From the NCBI RefSeq assembly GCF_030159595.1, contig NZ_BSKJ01000008.1, positions 62,001-126,000 on the forward strand: DNA of 64,000 nucleotides, written 5' to 3'. Numbering within the stretch: position 1 is the first letter of the stretch; each line of letters opens with the position of its first letter. A program made the translations under genes and the position numbers. The notes under the pieces are model-generated. The model was not told the DNA's origin and ran no database searches. It saw nothing but the letters and a program-made list of their open reading frames with translations. This DNA is from Pseudomonas putida (GTDB taxonomy: Bacteria; Pseudomonadota; Gammaproteobacteria; Pseudomonadales; Pseudomonadaceae). Shown in pieces: positions 60,469 to 64,000 of this stretch.

Positions 60469-61632
60469 CTACTTTAACTTCAATGCTCGCTTCCATTCGG
60501 GCGCCTGCCACTCCCAGACATAGATCTCCTCAAATGTCTTAGGTAGCAACATACGACCAATCTCGACGCTCGCCGATAATGGTGTCGCAGGATATAGATG
60601 CACTACCCGTGCCCCCGCTCCTGTCAGTCGCTGAAGGAACCCATCGAATTCACGGCGGAAGTTCAATAGGTGTGTTTCCTTTCGGATAATGCCGCGGTTC
60701 GGCAATTCAGCGCGGAACTCAACGACCTCATTGTCGACTGGAAATGCGACCTTACCCGAAATGCTCACGACCACCGACACCTCTCGCGGCAGCACTTTTG
60801 GCACGTCGTAGATGTAGCTGGGCTCAGGGCACGTCTCGCGCTTGTCCCATAACCAACCGTCGTTGGGCAGGTCCATAACGTTGGCACGGGTCTTGTCACC
60901 AATGAGCGCACCGAGCTTCATCAGCATCGGGATCGGTGCAAACCCGGCAATAGTTAAGTGCGCGTCGCCGTTACGGTCGACGAGCGCGGGCTGAATACGT
61001 CGGTCGTAGTGATCGGTCAGCGCCTTCTCCGCACGAGGCCAGAAGTCTGGGTCGTTGTCCTGGAAGTCAAAATCGCTGCGGTTGATGTGGATGTGGCTAC
61101 CCTGAGGGAACAGTTTATAGTCGCTGTTCTCCAGCATCGCGAAGTGAATCTGCTCTACGTCGATGTTGGTTACATGTGGCCCAATGGGAAACGTCATCAG
61201 CAACGGCAAACTTTCCACCACGCCTGTAGCGGAATAGATGCGCTGGATACGAGCCTCATGCTCGCGTTTCATGGCTTGAAGCTGCGGAGTGGTGAACTTG
61301 TTCTTCTTTCCATGTCGGTCAATACGAGCGTGGCAGTCATAGCAAGCCAGCATCAGGTTGTTGACGTCCTTGGCTAATCGCTCCGACTCGCCCTTCACGC
61401 CTCGTGCGCCTCCAGGACTGTCCGCTATGATGTGCGCGTGCTCGCCTGTGAAGGCCCTTTCTTTGGTCAAGAAGTCACGTCCCACCGGCTTGCAGCAGCC
61501 GCGGAATTCACAGCGACCGGCAGCCGCCACCCAAAGGTCGCGGCGCACATCGACGGGAATGCGAGCGCGGTCCTGGGTTCGAGTTTCTTGCGTTTGAGCG
61601 GATGCTTTTACAGTCGCGTTACCCGGTGCCAT
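60469..61632 (-). CDS. cap5: CBASS effector Cap5, HNH nuclease fused to SAVED sensor
   Basis: 387 residues from the ATG at 61632 (MAPGNATVKASAQTQ), with purine-rich GAAGAAAG upstream; the in-frame TTG at 61650 is less likely. HNH domain: CEFRGC at 41-46, HAHI at 65-68 for the catalytic His region, and NNLMLACYDCHARID with C97/C100; the four Cys look like a zinc-binding set. The rest (about 145-387) is a SAVED domain (SLPLLMTFPIGPHV, HIHINRSDFDFQDNDPDFWPRAEKAL, EVSVVVSISGKV, HLYPATPLSASVEIGRML) that binds cyclic nucleotides. Known Cap5 proteins degrade DNA when bound to 3',2'-cGAMP. Last gene of the operon, overlapping cap3 by 14 bases. Confidence 0.92.
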   Translation of the reverse strand: MAPGNATVKASAQTQETRTQDRARIPVDVRRDLWVAAAGRCEFRGCCKPVGRDFLTKERAFTGEHAHIIADSPGGARGVKGESERLAKDVNNLMLACYDCHARIDRHGKKNKFTTPQLQAMKREHEARIQRIYSATGVVESLPLLMTFPIGPHVTNIDVEQIHFAMLENSDYKLFPQGSHIHINRSDFDFQDNDPDFWPRAEKALTDHYDRRIQPALVDRNGDAHLTIAGFAPIPMLMKLGALIGDKTRANVMDLPNDGWLWDKRETCPEPSYIYDVPKVLPREVSVVVSISGKVAFPVDNEVVEFRAELPNRGIIRKETHLLNFRREFDGFLQRLTGAGARVVHLYPATPLSASVEIGRMLLPKTFEEIYVWEWQAPEWKRALKLK

Positions 61633-62125
61633 TGCTTTCTTCGTTGCCAATCTTCTTCTCCGGTCTCAACTCTCTAAACGTGCCTCGGCGGCTCAGTGTC
61701 CAAATACGGATGCTGCGTGTGCCAATGATTGGAAAAAATAGGCGGTCGCCTTCAAACGTGTCCCCGGATACAGCCTGCTCCCAGTCTCGTCGGTCAATAC
61801 TACTGGGCGTTGGGTCGAGTTCAGGGTGCGTGTGCCACAGTCCGAGGTAGGCCGACGTGTGCCCTTGCTCTAACCAACGCTGGCGCGCGATGTGCTCGTG
61901 TGTGGACGATCGAAAGAAACTGAACCTGCTGCGGCGGTCACTGCTCTGGGGCGTGGACACCTCGTCGACGACTACGTCGTTTGAGTCCAGTAGATGGCGG
62001 CCTAATAGAATTCCTCCGGCCTCGCAGTGCCACCACCGTTGCTGCGTATACGCTTGCATCTGTTGCAAGGCATGTTCGACGATTATGAGTCGCTGGGTCG
62101 GCGTGACACGGTAAACAAGTCTCAT
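61619..62125 (-). CDS. cap3: CBASS Cap3, JAMM/Mov34-type peptidase
   Basis: 168 residues from the ATG at 62125, which overlaps the cap2 stop in ATGA. JAMM zinc-peptidase signature: E36 in HCEAGGILLG, H98 and H100 in GLWHTHPELDPTPSSID with S109 and D111. Family members cleave the isopeptide-like bond made by Cap2, releasing the CD-NTase from its target. Reading MRLVYRVTPTQRLIIVEHALQQ; the longer in-frame N-terminus overlaps cap2 and is rejected. Confidence 0.92.
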   Translation of the reverse strand: MRLVYRVTPTQRLIIVEHALQQMQAYTQQRWWHCEAGGILLGRHLLDSNDVVVDEVSTPQSSDRRSRFSFFRSSTHEHIARQRWLEQGHTSAYLGLWHTHPELDPTPSSIDRRDWEQAVSGDTFEGDRLFFPIIGTRSIRIWTLSRRGTFRELRPEKKIGNEESNGTG

Positions 62126-63855
62126 GTTGAACCTATTGGCGTGCGGCAGTGGCGGCACGCGCGCCCGAACACCTGCCGTGTCGCGTCTTCAGGGAGCGTT
62201 GTGCGCGCGGCCTGAAACCAAGGCGTTGTGCGTAACCCATGCTCGGCAGCTACTCGGCCCTCTCCTACCCAGAACCTATAGGACGGATCTCTACCTCGAT
62301 TGCCAGCGGCCATCTCAGTCATCGCCGAAAGGATGTGCTCAGTCGCTAGCAATCCCGTGCGTCTGGCCTGGATGGGGCCGAACGGAACGAAAGCCCCGCC
62401 ACAGCCCGTGAGATTACGTGTAACGGGCTGATTTGGTTCCAAAAAGGACGTGCGCGGCGCCAGGGATGGCAGTCCCTCATCGTCCCGATAGGCACAGTCT
62501 AGGCAGCCTTCACCGTTAGTCCACATCAACACCGAGTGTCCGCCCAAGTCCAAGGCCTCTAGCCAAGTAAAGACGATAGGCAGGTCAAAACGCTTGTCCT
62601 TGAGCGCCCGTGAAAATGATCGCTCGATTGACGGAGCACCGAACGCGAGAACAATGCCGTCATATTTGCTGAAATCAGCAGTTTTGAGCCAGTTTTGGGC
62701 TGTAGTGCAGACTGGAGTGATGTTTAGTCCTGGGTAACGTCGCTCCAGCGCCAGCTGTAGGCCAAGCGGCTTACCAAGATCGATGTACAGGGGCTGCAGA
62801 AGGTGCCGAAAGACGTTGTCTTCCGAATATTCATCGTGATCTACAACCGTGATCTTGCCCACTCCCGCCGCTGCCAGGGTATCCACTACGACACAGCCTA
62901 TGGCGCCAGCTCCCAGCACAACCACATGCTTGCCGAGCAAGTCCAGAGACGCACCTCCGCGCTCGCGCATATAGCTGGGAGTATGACGGCGCATGGTCAG
63001 CGGTGTGACCGCTACCTTCCCGTCAACGATCCCGCGGTGAGCAACGAAGGCGATACCAACCAACGAGCGGCCGCCGGCTTGTCGAGGTACCGACACCAGC
63101 AGGGCCAGTTGCTTGGGGCCGTTCTTCGACGGACCGAACAACTCGCCCCATAACTTCAATTGGTCAGGCGACAGGCGTTGGTGAACATCCTCGATGAATG
63201 ACGCCGTCAGCATATCTGGCCGAACGGGTGGTAATGCTAGCGAGTCGAGGTGAACGTATAACGCCCGCTGCCCCGCAAGCTTGTTGGTATGCACTTCCCA
63301 GGGCAAGTCAGTGTCGCGCTCCACGAAGTACCACTTCGATTTGCCAGCTTTCGAGTTCACGAACCCCTTGACCATGCGCGAGGTGCCGTCGACTTCGAAA
63401 TAGGCGCGGGCACGCAGTGAGCCCGGCAGGTGCAGCCAGTACCCCTCGAGTTCGTTGAAGAACTCCACGTAGCCAGTGGTTGCATCCGCTGCTGAGTTCT
63501 CTAGCAGGTAGAATGCTTTGAGGACTGTGTGCGCGACAATGTCAGCGTGACGGCTAGGGTCGAGTGATAGTCCTTGGCCGTCGTCAATGCACACCACGCC
63601 GTTGTAGCTAACATGTGCGAGCGGTTCCTCCGGGGGCCGAGTCCAAACCTTCGGTAAGCGCAACTGCTCCTCATTGCAATCGACGTATATAGGCCAAGTG
63701 CGCGTTGGGCCTTTGAGCTCAACCCCCAGGCAATTCGGTGCTGGGTCGTCTAGGCGAACAACCACGATGCCATGCAAGCCGCAAGCAGCCATGACAGCCT
63801 CAAGCGCGTCATCGACCTTCGAGGGGGTGGCCGCCTCGATGGAGGACTCCGTCAT
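62122..63855 (-). CDS. cap2: CBASS Cap2, fused E2-E1 ubiquitin-like transferase
   Basis: 577 residues. N-terminal E2-like domain (about 10-150) with catalytic Cys C89 in VSYNGVVCIDDG; then a linker and the E1/ThiF adenylation domain from about 300: ATP loop VVVLGAGAIGC (313-321), D340 in TVVDHDEYSEDN, and catalytic Cys C485 in NLTGCGGAFVPFGPIQARRT. Cys pairs C451/C454 and C567/C570 can hold zinc. The enzyme attaches the C-terminus of the CD-NTase to a cellular partner and primes the cyclase. The ATG overlaps the cyclase stop in ATGA. Confidence 0.93.
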   Translation of the reverse strand: MTESSIEAATPSKVDDALEAVMAACGLHGIVVVRLDDPAPNCLGVELKGPTRTWPIYVDCNEEQLRLPKVWTRPPEEPLAHVSYNGVVCIDDGQGLSLDPSRHADIVAHTVLKAFYLLENSAADATTGYVEFFNELEGYWLHLPGSLRARAYFEVDGTSRMVKGFVNSKAGKSKWYFVERDTDLPWEVHTNKLAGQRALYVHLDSLALPPVRPDMLTASFIEDVHQRLSPDQLKLWGELFGPSKNGPKQLALLVSVPRQAGGRSLVGIAFVAHRGIVDGKVAVTPLTMRRHTPSYMRERGGASLDLLGKHVVVLGAGAIGCVVVDTLAAAGVGKITVVDHDEYSEDNVFRHLLQPLYIDLGKPLGLQLALERRYPGLNITPVCTTAQNWLKTADFSKYDGIVLAFGAPSIERSFSRALKDKRFDLPIVFTWLEALDLGGHSVLMWTNGEGCLDCAYRDDEGLPSLAPRTSFLEPNQPVTRNLTGCGGAFVPFGPIQARRTGLLATEHILSAMTEMAAGNRGRDPSYRFWVGEGRVAAEHGLRTTPWFQAARTTLPEDATRQVFGRACRHCRTPIGST

Positions 63856-64000
63856 GCAGAGTTTCCCGTGCTGATTACGGCGGGAGAGACCGCCCTAGCT
63901 GTCTCGGACTTCTCGGGTACCTTGAAGTCGTCGCCGAACTGCTTCTTCAAGTGCTTGCAGGCATCTTCGGGCAGTTCCTCGTCATAGGCCTTCTGCAGGG
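63852..64000 (-). CDS. CBASS CD-NTase (cyclic nucleotide synthase), C-terminal end only
   Basis: The last 48 residues are in the window, reading LQKAYDEELPEDACKHLKKQFGDDFKVPEKSETARAVSPAVISTGNSA-stop, and the rest lies past the right edge. The pattern AYDEELPEDA..HLKKQFGDDF is like CD-NTase C-terminal helices, and the final residue is Ala, as expected for a Cap2 substrate. The position first in a cap2-cap3-cap5 operon makes the identity near certain; the clade (CdnG expected with Cap5) cannot be read from this piece. Confidence 0.8.
   Translation of the reverse strand, partial: LQKAYDEELPEDACKHLKKQFGDDFKVPEKSETARAVSPAVISTGNSA

Noticed and set aside
60469..61632. Cap5 considered as a plain HNH homing or restriction endonuclease
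   Set aside because: The HNH part is only about the first third; the remainder fits a SAVED sensor and the neighbours are Cap2 and Cap3.

Overview
The window looks like chromosomal DNA from a member of the Pseudomonas putida group. This rests on the high GC content, the many P. putida-type REP hairpins (a core such as GCGGGCTTGCCCGC next to GCTCCCACAGG), two OprD-family porins, and a gene order that I recall from P. putida (lsfA-ssuEADCBF, gshA, tex, ompR-envZ, rimK, hslO, pckA). That last point is memory, not a search. I see no tRNA, rRNA, CRISPR array, insertion sequence or prophage.

Layout. 1-20960 is a sulfur-scavenging region: a flavin-dependent (LLM-type) monooxygenase with two tandem SfnB-family oxidoreductases, a cystine-type ABC transporter, serine acetyltransferase EpsC, a BetT-like choline/betaine carrier, tauABCD, an OprD porin, the 1-Cys peroxiredoxin LsfA, and ssuEADCBF. 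Porin, ABC importers and monooxygenases would bring organosulfur compounds into the cell and release sulfite for cysteine synthesis. 21103-47727 is mostly core housekeeping: a TetR regulator, gshA, a thioesterase, tex, ompR-envZ, rimK with a RimB-like protease, hslR, a PAP2 phosphatase, hslO, pckA, a second thioesterase, a glycine-zipper protein, a formate-dehydrogenase-like oxidoreductase with fdhD, a BON-LysM protein, yrfG, nudE, cysQ, a YiiD-like thioesterase, dctD-dctB, an rmlC without its usual partners, and aguA. 47778-58013 is an envelope and iron-uptake stretch: two TonB-dependent siderophore receptors, a second OprD porin, a glutamate-synthase-like flavoprotein, and a two-component system divergent from the second receptor. 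58198-59760 holds a TylF-type methyltransferase and a phytanoyl-CoA-dioxygenase-like enzyme of unknown substrate.

The right end is an accessory defence island. After an apparent gene remnant and an AT-rich spacer, the minus strand carries a type II CBASS operon. Read in transcription order it is the tail of a CD-NTase (cut by the window edge), Cap2 (E2-E1 fusion), Cap3 (JAMM peptidase) and Cap5 (HNH-SAVED nuclease). The first two junctions are ATGA overlaps, and cap3 overlaps the start of cap5 by 14 bases. The nuclease should be switched on by a cyclic nucleotide made by the cyclase when phage infect, and Cap2/Cap3 should attach and remove the cyclase C-terminus. This is a known class of system; I did not find a wholly undescribed one. 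The less explained items are the methyltransferase-oxygenase pair, a near-perfect 60-nt hairpin downstream of the second TonB receptor, and clusters of AAACGTTT palindromes upstream of the first porin and of pckA.
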